A DNA stretch of 64,000 bases from Pseudaminobacter sp040049255 (GCF_040049255.1 NZ_JBDZDR010000003.1:496001-560000); one strand, 5' to 3'; numbered from the stretch's first letter, positions 7,635-17,163 are shown. Numbers and translations: made by a program. Notes: generated by a model from the letters alone, not told the origin.

Positions 7635-9526
7635 GCGTTTTCTCCTTCCGGGTTCCTGGCCGGCTCTGCGGCGGTCGCGGTGTCGTCCACCAGCTCCAGC
7701 CCTCGCTGGTTCTGCAGGCGGTGGAAGCGGGCATAGGTGCCGTGCGGGTTGGCCATCAGCTCGGCATGGGTGCCCTGCTCGATCACCCGGCCGGCCTCCA
7801 TCACGACGATGCGGTCGGCATTGACCACGGTCGACAGTCGGTGCGCGATGACGATGGTGGTGCAGCCCTTCATCACGGTCGCCAGCGCCTGCTGCACCCG
7901 CGCTTCCGATTCATTGTCCAGCGCCGATGTTGCCTCGTCCAGGAGCAGGATCGGCGCCTTGCGCACGATGGCGCGCGCAATGGAGACGCGCTGGCGCTGG
8001 CCGCCCGACAGCGTCACGCCGTTTTCGCCCACCAGCGTGTCGTAGCCGTTGGGCTGCTGGCGGATGAACTCGTCGGCGGCGGCCTGTTCGGCTGCGAAGC
8101 GGATCTCGGCGTCGCTCGCGTCGGCGCGGCCGTAGCGGATGTTGTCGGCGATCGTGCCCTCGAACAAATAGGGCTGCTGCGACACATAGGCCATCGAACC
8201 GCGCAGCGAGCGCTTGGTCACCTTGGAGATGTCCTGCCCGTCGATGGTGATCGTGCCGGCGTCGACGTCGTAAAAGCGTTCGAGCAGGGCGGTCAGCGTG
8301 GTCTTGCCCGCGCCCGAGGCGCCGACGATTGCCGTGGTCTTGCCGGCCTCGGCCACGAAGCTCACATCGGTCAGCACCGGCAGGCTGCCCGAATACGCGA
8401 AGGACACGTTGTCGAAGCGCACCTCGCCCTTGCCGACCTTGATCTCGGCGGCATCGCGCGCGTCGCCCTGCTGCGGCGTGAGGTCGAGGATCTCGTAGAT
8501 CATGCGCGCATTGACCAGCGAGCGCTCCAGTCCCACCTGCAGCCGCGCCAGCCGGCGCACCGGGTCATAGGCAAGCAGCAGCGCGGTGATGAAGGACACG
8601 ATAGAGCCGGGCAGCGACCCGCCATGGGTAGCGCGATAGCCCGCATAGCCGATGACGCCGGCCACTGCGAAGCCCGCCAGCATTTCGGCTATCGGCGTCA
8701 TCCGCTCGGAAACCCGGGCGATCTTGTTGGAGCGCTCCTCGGCATGGTCGATCATCTTGCGCATGCGCCGCGACAGCTGGTCTTCCATGGTGAAGGCCTT
8801 CACCACGGCGATGCCCTGCGTCGCTTCCTGCATGGAGCCGATCAGCCGCGAATTGATTTCCACCGCCTGGCGGGTCACGGCGCGCAGCCGCCGCATCAGG
8901 TAGTTCACCGAAATCACCAGCGGTGGGCCGACGAGGAAGGCCAGCAGCGACAGCATCGGGTCCTGCACCACCATCACGGTCACCAGTGCCACCAGCGAGA
9001 CCACGTCGCGCGCCACCGCCGTCAGCGTCATCGACAAGAGGTCTCGGATGCCGCCGACATTCTGGTTGATCTGAGCGGCGAGGTGGCCGGACCGGTTTTC
9101 GGTGAAGAAGCCGACGTCGAGCTTCATGAGGTGGTCGAACAGCCGGCGCTGGTAGCGGGCGACAAGGTTGTTGCCCACCTTGGCGAGTATCACCGCCTGC
9201 GCATAGCCCGCCACGCCGCGGACGACGAACGCCGCCACGATGGACACGCAGATCAGCACGATCAGGTCGCTGCGCTGGCGGTAGAAGATGTCGTCGATCA
9301 CGTCGCGCATGATCCACGCCGGGAAGGCGGTCGTCAGCGCAACCGCGACCATGCACAGCCCGGCGATCGAATAAGACCGCACATACTCCCGGCCGTTTTC
9401 CGCCAGCACGCGCTTGATCACGGCAACAATTGCGCCGCGCTCGGCTTCCGTCCTGCTTTTGTTCTTGAAGAGGCTCAAATCCGGATCTGCCGTGCCAATT
9501 TCGATGGGAGCGGCGCAGAGCGCCAC
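7631..9526 (-). CDS. MsbA-type ABC exporter, fused permease and ATPase
   Basis: The 631-residue protein has about six membrane helices in the first 330 residues, then one ATPase domain with Walker A GASGAGKTT, Q-loop YVSQQPYLF, signature LSGGQRQR, Walker B ILLLDEATS and H-loop IAHRL. One domain of each kind means it works as a homodimer exporter. The family includes lipid A flippases and multidrug exporters; the substrate cannot be decided here. The GTG at 9526 gives the longest form; a TTG about 18 residues in (LSLFKNKS) is also possible. It overlaps dapB by four bases (ATGA). Confidence 0.88.
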   Translation of the reverse strand: MALCAAPIEIGTADPDLSLFKNKSRTEAERGAIVAVIKRVLAENGREYVRSYSIAGLCMVAVALTTAFPAWIMRDVIDDIFYRQRSDLIVLICVSIVAAFVVRGVAGYAQAVILAKVGNNLVARYQRRLFDHLMKLDVGFFTENRSGHLAAQINQNVGGIRDLLSMTLTAVARDVVSLVALVTVMVVQDPMLSLLAFLVGPPLVISVNYLMRRLRAVTRQAVEINSRLIGSMQEATQGIAVVKAFTMEDQLSRRMRKMIDHAEERSNKIARVSERMTPIAEMLAGFAVAGVIGYAGYRATHGGSLPGSIVSFITALLLAYDPVRRLARLQVGLERSLVNARMIYEILDLTPQQGDARDAAEIKVGKGEVRFDNVSFAYSGSLPVLTDVSFVAEAGKTTAIVGASGAGKTTLTALLERFYDVDAGTITIDGQDISKVTKRSLRGSMAYVSQQPYLFEGTIADNIRYGRADASDAEIRFAAEQAAADEFIRQQPNGYDTLVGENGVTLSGGQRQRVSIARAIVRKAPILLLDEATSALDNESEARVQQALATVMKGCTTIVIAHRLSTVVNADRIVVMEAGRVIEQGTHAELMANPHGTYARFHRLQNQRGLELVDDTATAAEPARNPEGENA

Positions 9527-9644
9527 CCGCTGGCGATCCTAATAGCGTCATCGCGCCGGCTTGCCTATGGCCGGAATGCGAAACATCGTCGCTGTGGCCC
9601 CGATGCAGCGAGCGCTCAGGCGATGCCAAGGGCGAGAAAGCCGC

Positions 9645-10694
9645 CTATCTGCTCCAGCGCCGGCCGGCGGTTTCCACGCCGAAGCGCGAGGGCGTGCGGG
9701 CGTAGGCGGCCAGCCCGGCCAGAGCGGCCAGCGGGTGGGTGATGACATAGACCGGCATGCTGCGCATCAGTTCGCGGTGCGGCGCCTTGTCCTCGAAAGC
9801 GTCGCGGAAGCCGCCTTCCTTCAGGGCCGGTACGATCTTCTGCACGATGCCGCCGGTGAGATAGACGCCGCCCCGGCTCATGAACACCAGCGCGACATCG
9901 CCCGCCGTGCGGCCAAGCGCGGTGACGAAGAATTTCAGCGCCTCCTCGGCCACCTTGTCCGATTTCTCCTGCGCCGCGGCGGTGATCTCCGCCGGCGTGG
10001 TGAAGCGCGGCTCCCTGCCGTCGGCGGCCGCAATCGCCCGGTAGGAGCTCACCAGCCCGCGCCCGCACAGGATCTGCTCGCCCGAAATGCGGCCCTCGAT
10101 CGGCTCCAGATGGGGGAAGATCTCGCGGTCGCGTGCCGTGCGCGGGCCGATGTCCATGTGCCCGCCTTCGCCCGGAACGGGAATCCATTTGTGGCAGGCG
10201 TGGATCAGCCCGGCCACGCCCAGCCCGGTTCCGGGGCCCAGCACCACGCGGCCGGCATTCGGCTCCGGCTCGCCGCCGCCGATCTTCTCCATATGCTCTT
10301 CGCCGAGCGCGGCCACCGCAAGCGCCTGCGCCTCGAAGTCATTCAGCACCACGATGTCGGAAAGGCCGAGCGTCTCGAACATCGCCTTGGGCCGCACCAC
10401 CCAGGGGCAGTTGGTCAGCGCGATCTCATCGCTGTCCACCGGGCCCGCCACTGCCAGCACCGCCGAGCGAGGGGTCAGCGAGGTGTGGTCCAGCACCGCC
10501 CGCTGAATGGCATCGTCGATGGAGGCATAGTTTGCCGTCTGCACCACCGGCGTCTCGCCCGGCTCGGAATTGGCGTCGACGATGATGGCGAAGCGGGCGT
10601 TGGTGCCGCCAATGTCGCCGATCAGGATCGGAAACTGCAGCACGGGATCCTCGTCTCGGACAAAAGCCATTCTGATCGTCGTCTCCAAATTCAC
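9645..10694 (-). CDS. glk: Glucokinase
   Basis: The 349-residue product (341 if the ATG at 10670 is used) phosphorylates glucose with ATP. It shows the phosphate-binding motif LIGDIGGTNARFAI, the sugar-site sequences LTNCPWVV and VVLNDFEAQA, LGPGTGLGVAGL, and GEGGHMDIGPR, all typical of bacterial Glk (ROK-related, group B). The GTG at 10694 overlaps the end of mgsA; the ATG at 10670 has GGAG 12 bases upstream, so the start is uncertain. It shares a transcript with mgsA, both acting on sugar phosphate flux. Confidence 0.94.
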   Translation of the reverse strand: MNLETTIRMAFVRDEDPVLQFPILIGDIGGTNARFAIIVDANSEPGETPVVQTANYASIDDAIQRAVLDHTSLTPRSAVLAVAGPVDSDEIALTNCPWVVRPKAMFETLGLSDIVVLNDFEAQALAVAALGEEHMEKIGGGEPEPNAGRVVLGPGTGLGVAGLIHACHKWIPVPGEGGHMDIGPRTARDREIFPHLEPIEGRISGEQILCGRGLVSSYRAIAAADGREPRFTTPAEITAAAQEKSDKVAEEALKFFVTALGRTAGDVALVFMSRGGVYLTGGIVQKIVPALKEGGFRDAFEDKAPHRELMRSMPVYVITHPLAALAGLAAYARTPSRFGVETAGRRWSR

Positions 10695-11092
10695 GGCTGG
10701 CGCAGCCGCTTGAGCATCATTTCGGCCGTGGCGAGGTTCAGCGCAAGCGGTATGTCGTAAACGATCGCCAGCCGCATCAGCGCCTTCACATCCACGTCAT
10801 GCGGCATCGGCGTCAGCGGATCAACGAAGAAAATCAGCGCGTCGACCGCCCCTTCGGCGATCAGCGCGCCGATCTGCTGGTCGCCGCCGAGCGGGCCGCT
10901 CTTCAGCCGCCGCACCTCGAGTTCCGGGCAGGCTTCGGTCACGCGCTCGCCGGTGGTGCCGGTGGCCACCAGATCGCATCCGGCCAGGAAGCCCGCATGC
11001 GCCCGGGCGAAGGCGACCATGTCGTCCTTCTTTTCGTCATGCGCAATCAGCGCCAGCCGGAGCGGAGATGCCACCTGGAAGTGCCTTCCCAT
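10691..11092 (-). CDS. mgsA: Methylglyoxal synthase
   Basis: The 133-residue enzyme converts dihydroxyacetone phosphate to methylglyoxal and phosphate, a bypass of lower glycolysis. It has the family sequences LIAHDEKKDDMV, GTTGERV, SGPLGGDQQIGALIAEG and IFFVDPLTPMPHDVDVKAL, including the catalytic Asp in GGDQQ and the DP-H-DVKAL block. The end overlaps the start of glk, so glk and mgsA form an operon of related sugar functions. Confidence 0.96.
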   Translation of the reverse strand: MGRHFQVASPLRLALIAHDEKKDDMVAFARAHAGFLAGCDLVATGTTGERVTEACPELEVRRLKSGPLGGDQQIGALIAEGAVDALIFFVDPLTPMPHDVDVKALMRLAIVYDIPLALNLATAEMMLKRLRQP

Positions 11093-11197
11093 AGCTAAAT
11101 CGGTTGAAACCTATAGCCAAGCTCGCGGCTGCGTAAAAGGGGCCATGGGCCTATGGCGGCCGATTTTGCCGGCGCGGCTGTCGCGCCCGGCCGCGCC

Positions 11198-12292
11198 TCA
11201 ATTTGCCGGGCGCGGCAGCGGCATCGGGATGCGGTTGTCGGGCGTGGGCGCAAAGGCGCTGGCCGAAATCGGCGGCGCGCCCACCTCAACGGTCGGCCGC
11301 ACCGGCTCGGAGGTGGAAGCCACCGCCGATGCGCCCATGCCGCCCAGCGTCACCGCGGCCTCGGAGACGGGCGAGGGAGCTTCCAGCACGGCGCGGCATT
11401 CCTTGGGCAGGCTCGCCATGGTCATCACGTCGCGCGCTTTCGGTGCGTCCGGGTTCTTGCTCGGGCGCCACGGCTCCTCAGTGAACCACCAGGCCAGCGA
11501 CTTGTCGCAGCCGTCGCCGGGCGGCGTCGCCTCCTGCGCCTTGCAGCCCACCGAGCCGGGCTGGCAGCCGATGCGGACGTGGAAGTGGTAGTCGTGGCCC
11601 CAGAACGGGCGAACCTTGCGCAGCCATGCGCGATCGCCCTTCACCGTGTCGCACAGCTTCTTCTTGATGCCGGGATTGACCAATATGCGCTCGACTTCCG
11701 GATAGCTGGCGGCGCGCTTCAAGAGCCGCTCATGCGCCGGCGTCCACAGCCCGTCGATCACCAGATGGGTCTTTTCATTCACCAGCGAGGTCGCGCTCAT
11801 GTTCTCGCGCTCGGTCGGCGTCAGCCGTCGGTCGGGCATCGGCGTGAACCAGATGTCGGCGTCCAGCCCGATCTGGTGCGAGGCATGGCCGGTCAGCATC
11901 GGCCCGCCGCGCGGCTGCGAGATGTCGCCCAGAAGCAGCCCTGGCCAGCCGTCGGCCACCGCGTCCTGCGACAGCTTCTCGATCAGGCGGATCATCGTCG
12001 GGTGGCCCCAGCGCCGGTTGCGCGACAGTCGCATCGCCTGCCAGGTCGGCCCGTCGGTGGCGATCGCCATGCCGCCGGTAAAACAGCCCTTGGAATAGAA
12101 GCCGAAGGATTTTGGCGCGGTCGCCCCCGGCAGCCTCTGGCCGCCGAACAAATCCTTGGCCAGCTCTTCCGCATGGGCGTGCGGCTCCGCCAGCACCGAA
12201 AGCGAAACCGCCGTTGCGACCGCCGCGACCAGGCGGGTTGCCGTCCGAAGCAAAGTGTTCATGCGCATGTCCATCCGGCCCCTTGCCGACAA
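11198..12292 (-). CDS. mepA: Penicillin-insensitive murein endopeptidase
   Basis: The 364-residue predicted periplasmic enzyme has an N-terminal signal peptide (TATRLVAAVATAVSLSVL followed by AEPHAHA). Zinc-site motifs of the M74 family are present: GHASHQIGLDADIWF (H-x-x-G-x-D-x-D) and HDYHFHVRIGC. It cleaves D-Ala to meso-DAP cross-links in peptidoglycan. The C terminus extends beyond the E. coli form with a Pro/Ala-rich tail ending PMPLPRPAN. Several Met codons compete as start (12292, 12268, 12262); the later ones give a more normal signal peptide. Confidence 0.93.
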   Translation of the reverse strand: MSARGRMDMRMNTLLRTATRLVAAVATAVSLSVLAEPHAHAEELAKDLFGGQRLPGATAPKSFGFYSKGCFTGGMAIATDGPTWQAMRLSRNRRWGHPTMIRLIEKLSQDAVADGWPGLLLGDISQPRGGPMLTGHASHQIGLDADIWFTPMPDRRLTPTERENMSATSLVNEKTHLVIDGLWTPAHERLLKRAASYPEVERILVNPGIKKKLCDTVKGDRAWLRKVRPFWGHDYHFHVRIGCQPGSVGCKAQEATPPGDGCDKSLAWWFTEEPWRPSKNPDAPKARDVMTMASLPKECRAVLEAPSPVSEAAVTLGGMGASAVASTSEPVRPTVEVGAPPISASAFAPTPDNRIPMPLPRPAN

Positions 12293-12370
12293 GCTTGGAA
12301 CGCCCCGGTTAGCGAAGTGTAAATGATCGCTCGGTGTGTTCCAGCCGCCCTTTGCGGCTTCTCCTGCCTC

Positions 12371-13279
12371 TCATCCGCGCTTCATCGGGCTGCGCGCCTC
12401 GCCCTCGTTCCAGCCGCCCGCTTCCCACATCGCGTCGAAGGCCGCCCGATAGTCCGGATAGCGGAAGCGATAGCCGGCTGCCTTGATCGCCGCGTTGGAA
12501 ATGCGCTTGTTCTCGCCATAGAAAGACCGCGCCATGGGCGAAAGTTGGGCGGTCTCGAAGGGAATCTCAGGCGGCGGCGTCACGCCCATCAGCCTGGCCG
12601 CATAGGTCACCACGTCCTGCGGCGGCGCAGGCTCGTCGTCGGTCACGTTGAAAATGCCGCCCTTATCCTGCTGCGCGAGCGCCCACACCGCGCCGGCAAT
12701 GTCCTCGCCGTGGATGCGGTTGAACACCTGGTCCGGCTTGATCAGCCGCTTGGCGGTGCCGTTGGTCAGGTTCATGAAGGCGTTGCGTCCCGGCCCGTAG
12801 ATGCCCGCAAGGCGCATCACCGCCACCGGCAGGCCGGTTTCCGCGCCCAGCGCCAACCATTCCTGCTCGGCCTTCAGCCGCATCACCGAGCGGCGCGACA
12901 CCGGCCGGCACTCGGCCGTTTCGTTCACCCACGCGCCGCCATGGTCGCCATAGACCCCGACGGTTGAGAGATAGCCGATCCATTGAAGCTTCGGCATGCC
13001 GTGCAGGATTTTTTCGCGCGCAGCGTTGAGCACAGGGTCCCCGGCTTCGTCGGGCGCAATGGAGATCAGCAGGTGCGTCGTTGCGGCAAGCTCTCCGGCC
13101 AGTTCATCGGTCAGCGACCCGTCGAAGACGAAGGGTTCTATCCCAGCCTGCCGCAGCGCCTCGAATTTTTCGGGCGAGCGCGTGGTGCCGGCAATCCGGA
13201 TGCTCGCATCAGGTTTGGCCCGGCCGACCGCCTTCCCGGAATAACCGGCCCCGAAGATGAACATTCTTATCGCGCTCAT
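12371..13279 (-). CDS. NAD(P)-dependent epimerase/SDR, YeeZ-like
   Basis: From ATG 13279 (MSAIRMFIFGAGYSGKAVGR) the product is 302 residues. It carries an extended-SDR style Rossmann motif (FGAGYSGKAVG) and a YLSTVGVYGD block, plus VMRLAGIYGPGRNAF, which is typical of NAD-dependent epimerase/dehydratase proteins. The substrate is unknown. Its ATG overlaps the queG stop (13276-13278) as ATGA, so it is coupled to queG. An upstream in-frame Met at 13324 would lie inside queG and is less likely. Confidence 0.85.
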   Translation of the reverse strand: MSAIRMFIFGAGYSGKAVGRAKPDASIRIAGTTRSPEKFEALRQAGIEPFVFDGSLTDELAGELAATTHLLISIAPDEAGDPVLNAAREKILHGMPKLQWIGYLSTVGVYGDHGGAWVNETAECRPVSRRSVMRLKAEQEWLALGAETGLPVAVMRLAGIYGPGRNAFMNLTNGTAKRLIKPDQVFNRIHGEDIAGAVWALAQQDKGGIFNVTDDEPAPPQDVVTYAARLMGVTPPPEIPFETAQLSPMARSFYGENKRISNAAIKAAGYRFRYPDYRAAFDAMWEAGGWNEGEARSPMKRG

Positions 13280-14451
13280 GCATGTTCCCCGATTGTTTCC
13301 GGCTGGCCGGTTGCCAAAATCCATTCCCGATGCACCTCGGCGTCGTCTTCCGTCCTTGTCCGCTCAGCCAGCGCGGCAAAATCCGCCGGCTCCATCAGGC
13401 GTGAGAGGGCCCACACCGCCGCGCCCCGCACCAGCGGCGAGGGATCGGACAAAAGGCTTTCGCAAGGCGGGATCAGCGCGCGTTCGCCAGAATTGCCGGC
13501 GGCGATCAGCACGTTGCGGACGAAGCGGTCGCGGCCGATGCGCTTGACCGGCGAGCCGGAGAAGAATGAGCGGAAGGCCGCGTCATCCATGACGAGAAAA
13601 TCGGCCAGCTTCGGCGCGCGCAGGTCGTCGCGGGCAACCAGTTTCGCTTCGGAGGCAACCCGCGCGAACTTGTTCCACGGGCAGGCGGCCAGGCAGTCGT
13701 CGCAGCCATAGATGCGGTTGCCCATCGCCGCGCGGAATTCGTGCGGGATAGGCCCCTTGTTCTCGATGGTCAGATAGGAGATGCAGCGCCGCGCATCGAG
13801 CTTGTAGGGCGCGGGAAAGGCATTGGTCGGGCAGGAATCGAGGCAGGCGCGGCACGAGCCGCAATGGTCGGTTTCGGCCACGTCAGGCGCGATCTCCGCC
13901 GTAGTGAAGATGGTGCCCAGAAACAGCCAGGAGCCGTACTGCCGGCTGACCAGGTTGGTGTGCTTGCCCTGCCAGCCGATGCCGGCGGCTTCTGCCAGCG
14001 GCTTTTCCATCACCGGGGCGGTGTCTACGAACACCTTCACGTCGCCGCCAGCCTGCGCCACGATCTTGCCGGCGATTTCCTTCAGCCGGCCCTTGATGAC
14101 GTCGTGATAGTCGCGGTTGCGGGCATAGACCGAGATCGCGCCGCGATCGGCCTGAGCCTGCAATTCGCGCGGGTCATCCTCCGGCCCGTAATTCATGGCC
14201 AGCACGATGATCGAGCGAACGTCCGGCCAAAGCGTCTTCGGGTCGGCGCGGCGCGCGAAAGTCTCGGCCATCCAGACCATCGAGCCGTGAAAGCCCTCGG
14301 CCAGAAATTCGGCCAGCCGGGCAGGGGCCTGCGGGATCGCCTCCGGCGAGGTCACGGCCACGGCGTCGAAGCCGGCACGGCGTGCCTCGCGGTCGATCAT
14401 CTGCCGCAGGCGCTCGCCCTTTTCGGGCTTGTCAGAAATCGAGGTCCGCAT
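13276..14451 (-). CDS. queG: Epoxyqueuosine reductase
   Basis: From ATG 14451 (MRTSISDKPEKGERL) the product is 391 residues. It carries the cobalamin/4Fe-4S reductase features: N-terminal ARRAGFDAVAV, catalytic region FVDTAPVMEKPLAE, first Fe-S motif CGSCRACLDSCPT and second CDDCLAACPWN, with a C-terminal HEAT-like region. QueG performs the last step of queuosine synthesis in tRNA. It overlaps the upstream GST gene by 20 bases and the downstream epimerase by four, so the three form a tight operon. Confidence 0.96.
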   Translation of the reverse strand: MRTSISDKPEKGERLRQMIDREARRAGFDAVAVTSPEAIPQAPARLAEFLAEGFHGSMVWMAETFARRADPKTLWPDVRSIIVLAMNYGPEDDPRELQAQADRGAISVYARNRDYHDVIKGRLKEIAGKIVAQAGGDVKVFVDTAPVMEKPLAEAAGIGWQGKHTNLVSRQYGSWLFLGTIFTTAEIAPDVAETDHCGSCRACLDSCPTNAFPAPYKLDARRCISYLTIENKGPIPHEFRAAMGNRIYGCDDCLAACPWNKFARVASEAKLVARDDLRAPKLADFLVMDDAAFRSFFSGSPVKRIGRDRFVRNVLIAAGNSGERALIPPCESLLSDPSPLVRGAAVWALSRLMEPADFAALAERTRTEDDAEVHREWILATGQPETIGEHA

Positions 14452-15124
14452 AGTGGGATACCGGCGAAATGCCGCGCACCCGGTCACCGAGCAGCGGGCG
14501 GAACGAGGGACGCGACTTCACCCGCGTGTACCAGTCGCGCGCCGCGGCGTGGTCGCTCCAGTCGATCTCGCCGAGATAGTCTAGCACCGAAATGGCGGCG
14601 GCGGCGGCAAGATCGGCATAGGTGATGCGCGGGCCGGCCAGCCAGTGGCGGGTGCCGGCCAGCCAGTTGGTGTATTTCATGTGCTGGCGGATATTGGAGC
14701 GGGCGGCGCGGATGGCGCCTGAATCCGGCGAGCCGCCGCCCATCTCGTTGGGCATCAGCGGCTTCAGCACGCGCTCGCGCACCAGGTGCTTGGTCACCTC
14801 GCTCTCGGTCTTGACCAGATACCAGTCCACCAGCCGGCGGATTTCGGCGCGCTCCATCGGGTCCTCGGCGAACAGGCGCCGCTCGCGCTTCAAGACGCCG
14901 CGCGTCTCGTCGAGATATTCGGCGATCACGCCGGCGCCGATGATCGGCACGTCACCCTCGGCCAGCAGCACCGGCAGCGTGCCGGCGGCGTTGAGCACCA
15001 GGAATTCACGGCGGCGCAGCCACGGCTTTTCCTCGATCAGCGCCAACTCTTCGCCGTATTCGCCGAAGGCGAGACGGACGAAACGACAGGAGGCGAACAT
15101 GGGATGATGGAAAAGGGTCAGCAT
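14432..15124 (-). CDS. Glutathione S-transferase family protein
   Basis: From ATG 15124 (MLTLFHHPMFASCRFVRLAF) the product is 230 residues. The N-terminal thioredoxin-like fold is visible (FHHPMFASCRFVRL, then GTLPVLLAEGDVPIIGAGVIAEY with the cis-Pro and the acidic residue that binds glutathione). The all-helical C-terminal half includes ITYADLAAAAAISVLDYL, the conserved N-capping Asp. The exact reaction cannot be told. It is the first gene of the GST-queG-epimerase unit and is divergent from uppP. Confidence 0.9.
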   Translation of the reverse strand: MLTLFHHPMFASCRFVRLAFGEYGEELALIEEKPWLRRREFLVLNAAGTLPVLLAEGDVPIIGAGVIAEYLDETRGVLKRERRLFAEDPMERAEIRRLVDWYLVKTESEVTKHLVRERVLKPLMPNEMGGGSPDSGAIRAARSNIRQHMKYTNWLAGTRHWLAGPRITYADLAAAAAISVLDYLGEIDWSDHAAARDWYTRVKSRPSFRPLLGDRVRGISPVSHYADLDF

Positions 15125-15278
15125 GGTTCCGTGGCGAAAACTGCGCTGGTCATTTTTCGGCCGCGCCAGTAGTTCTATCTCTGCCCGATTCATCGGGCGG
15201 TCAAGGCGCATCGGTATAGGGACAGTTCCGCGTCGTGACAAGCAAGCCCCATCGCTCCCCCGCCTCGTCGAGATATTC

Positions 15279-16085
15279 ATGGAACATCAGACCATCATCG
15301 AAGCCCTGCTGCTTGGCCTGCTCGAGGGCTTGACCGAGTTCATCCCGGTCTCGTCCACCGGCCACATCCTGCTGGCCGGCCATTTCCTCGGCTTCGAGTC
15401 CACCGGCAAGGCCTTCGAGGTGCTTATCCAGCTCGGCGCCATCATGGCGATCCTGACCGTCTATTTCGGGCGGCTGTGGAAGATCGTCACCGGCCTGCCG
15501 AGCGACGCCCGCACGCGGCGCTTCGTGGCCGGCATCCTGCTGGCCTTCCTGCCCGCGGCCGTCATCGGCGTGATGGCGCATAACTTCATCAAGACGGTGC
15601 TGTTCGAATCCCCGATGCTGATCTGCATCACGCTGATCGTCGGCGGCATCGTGCTTCTGGGCGTCGACCGGCTGAAGCTGACGCCGAAATACCACGACGT
15701 GATGGATTTCCCGCTGCCGGCCTGCCTGGCCATCGGCTTCTTCCAGTGCCTGGCGATGATCCCCGGCACCTCGCGCTCGGGCGCAACGATCGTCGGCGCG
15801 CTTCTGATGGGCACCGACAAGCGCTCGGCGGCCGAATTCTCGTTCTTCCTGGCCATGCCCACCATGGCCGGCGCCTTCGCTTACGACCTTTACAAGAACC
15901 GCGACGCGCTGTCGGCTGCCGACCTGCCGATCATCACGGCCGGCTTCATCGCTGCCTTCGTCGCCGGCGTCTTCGTCGTGCGCCACCTGCTCGACTACGT
16001 CTCGCGCCGCGGCTTCGCCCCGTTCGCCTGGTGGCGGCTGGTCGTCGGCAGCATCGGGCTGGCCGCGCTGCTGGCCCTGCGCTGA
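15279..16085 (+). CDS. uppP: Undecaprenyl-diphosphatase
   Basis: From ATG 15279 (MEHQTIIEALLLGLLEGLTE) the product is 268 residues with about seven to eight membrane helices. Both family motifs are present: EGLTEFIPVSSTGHI and PGTSRSGATIVGALLMG. It recycles undecaprenyl diphosphate to the monophosphate carrier used for peptidoglycan and other envelope polymers, and over-expression gives bacitracin resistance. Divergent from the GST gene with 154 bases between, which must hold both promoters. Confidence 0.97.
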   Translation: MEHQTIIEALLLGLLEGLTEFIPVSSTGHILLAGHFLGFESTGKAFEVLIQLGAIMAILTVYFGRLWKIVTGLPSDARTRRFVAGILLAFLPAAVIGVMAHNFIKTVLFESPMLICITLIVGGIVLLGVDRLKLTPKYHDVMDFPLPACLAIGFFQCLAMIPGTSRSGATIVGALLMGTDKRSAAEFSFFLAMPTMAGAFAYDLYKNRDALSAADLPIITAGFIAAFVAGVFVVRHLLDYVSRRGFAPFAWWRLVVGSIGLAALLALR

Positions 16086-16145
16086 GCTTTTTTGGCTGGC
16101 GTGTGGGAGGCTATTCCCCGCCACTGTGCTACGCACCCAGGAATG

Positions 16146-16290
16146 ACCCCCACCCCTAGCCCCTCCCCACAAGGGGGAGGGGGACGATTTCGCCACCTTA
16201 GCCACTAGAAAAATGCGCTGAAGGTTGGTGCTGAGCAGCCGTGCAGCAAAGTTCCCTTCCCCCTTGTGGGGAGGGGTTAGGGGTGGGGGT
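16146..16290. repeat. Long GC-rich inverted repeat (palindromic intergenic element)
   Basis: The left arm 16146-16183 and right arm 16254-16290 are reverse complements over about 37 bases with only two mismatches, separated by 70 bases. Each arm combines a run of type CCCCCACCCC with a short inner palindrome around CCCCACAAGGGG. It lies in the roughly 300-base gap between uppP and the DUF899 gene. Such elements are dispersed in rhizobial genomes. It may also act as a terminator for the convergent genes on each side. Confidence 0.85.
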
Positions 16291-16392
16291 ACAAGCCCGC
16301 CGGGCTCACCAAATCACATGCGATATCCCTGCCTTGGGAAAAGAGCTGCCGCGAAGCGAATGAAAGGTGCGCTTTGCGAAGTCCTCCCTAAA

Positions 16393-17136
16393 TCACCCGC
16401 AGCAGGACGACGTCAGCATCGCCGCGATGTGCTTGTCCTCGTCGGGATACTCGTCGTGGCGCTTCACCCAGTCCATGGCGCTGTTCTCGTTGCGGCCCCT
16501 GGGGGTGCGGTCGAGGATGGCGTAGGTGCTGATCTTGTCCTCGTCGCCGCGCGCATATTGCGAGAAGGTGCGGTAGATGTTGCCGTCCTCGTCCTTGTAG
16601 AACACGGTCATGCCGTGCAGCTCTTCCATGTCGAAGTCGAGCGGGGCGAAGTTGTAGATCGCCTTGCCGTTCTTGATGTCCTCCTTGTGGAAGGACACGC
16701 CGAAATCATAGTTGAAGTCGCTGCCGAAGGACGACACCCAGTCGAACTTCCAGCCCATGCGCTTCCTGTAGGCCTCGATCTGGGCCAGCGGTGCACGCGA
16801 CACGGTCACCAGCGTCACGTCATGATGCTTCAGGTGCTGGTCGGGGCCGGCGAGATGATCGGCGCCGAAGGAGCAGCCGACGCAGCCCGCCTTCCAGTCC
16901 GGCCCGAGCATGAAGTGCACAACCACGAGCTGGCTGCGCCCTTCGAACAGCTCGGCCAGCGTCTTTTTGCCCTGCGGCGTGTCGAAGACGTACTCCTTCT
17001 CCACCCGCGTCCAGGGCAGCGCCTGGCGCTCGGCGTTCAGCCGGTCGCGGTGCCGGGTATATTCCTTTTCCTTCACCAGATGGGCCTTCTGGGCTTCCAT
17101 CCATTCCTGCTGCGAGACGATCTTGTGCGATTGCAT
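16393..17136 (-). CDS. DUF899 thioredoxin-like protein
   Basis: The 247-residue product has the DUF899 pattern: an N-terminal helical part (EKEYTRHRDRLNAERQALPW), then a thioredoxin-like core with LVVVHFMLGPDWKAGC, VGCSFGADHL, and FGSDFNYDFGVSFH. The Cys in GCVGCSF take the place of a CxxC. It ends with HIAAMLTSSCCG. The biochemical role of the family is not established. It follows the AHSA1 gene on the same strand after a short gap and may share the ArsR-controlled transcript. Confidence 0.88.
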   Translation of the reverse strand: MQSHKIVSQQEWMEAQKAHLVKEKEYTRHRDRLNAERQALPWTRVEKEYVFDTPQGKKTLAELFEGRSQLVVVHFMLGPDWKAGCVGCSFGADHLAGPDQHLKHHDVTLVTVSRAPLAQIEAYRKRMGWKFDWVSSFGSDFNYDFGVSFHKEDIKNGKAIYNFAPLDFDMEELHGMTVFYKDEDGNIYRTFSQYARGDEDKISTYAILDRTPRGRNENSAMDWVKRHDEYPDEDKHIAAMLTSSCCG

Positions 17137-17163
17137 CTGTCTTCTCCCTTGGTGGATCTGCGA

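Noticed and set aside
5751..7736. A 661-residue plus-strand frame across tRNA-Leu, gpmA and dapB
   Set aside because: It crosses a tRNA and two certain minus-strand genes and has low-complexity composition.
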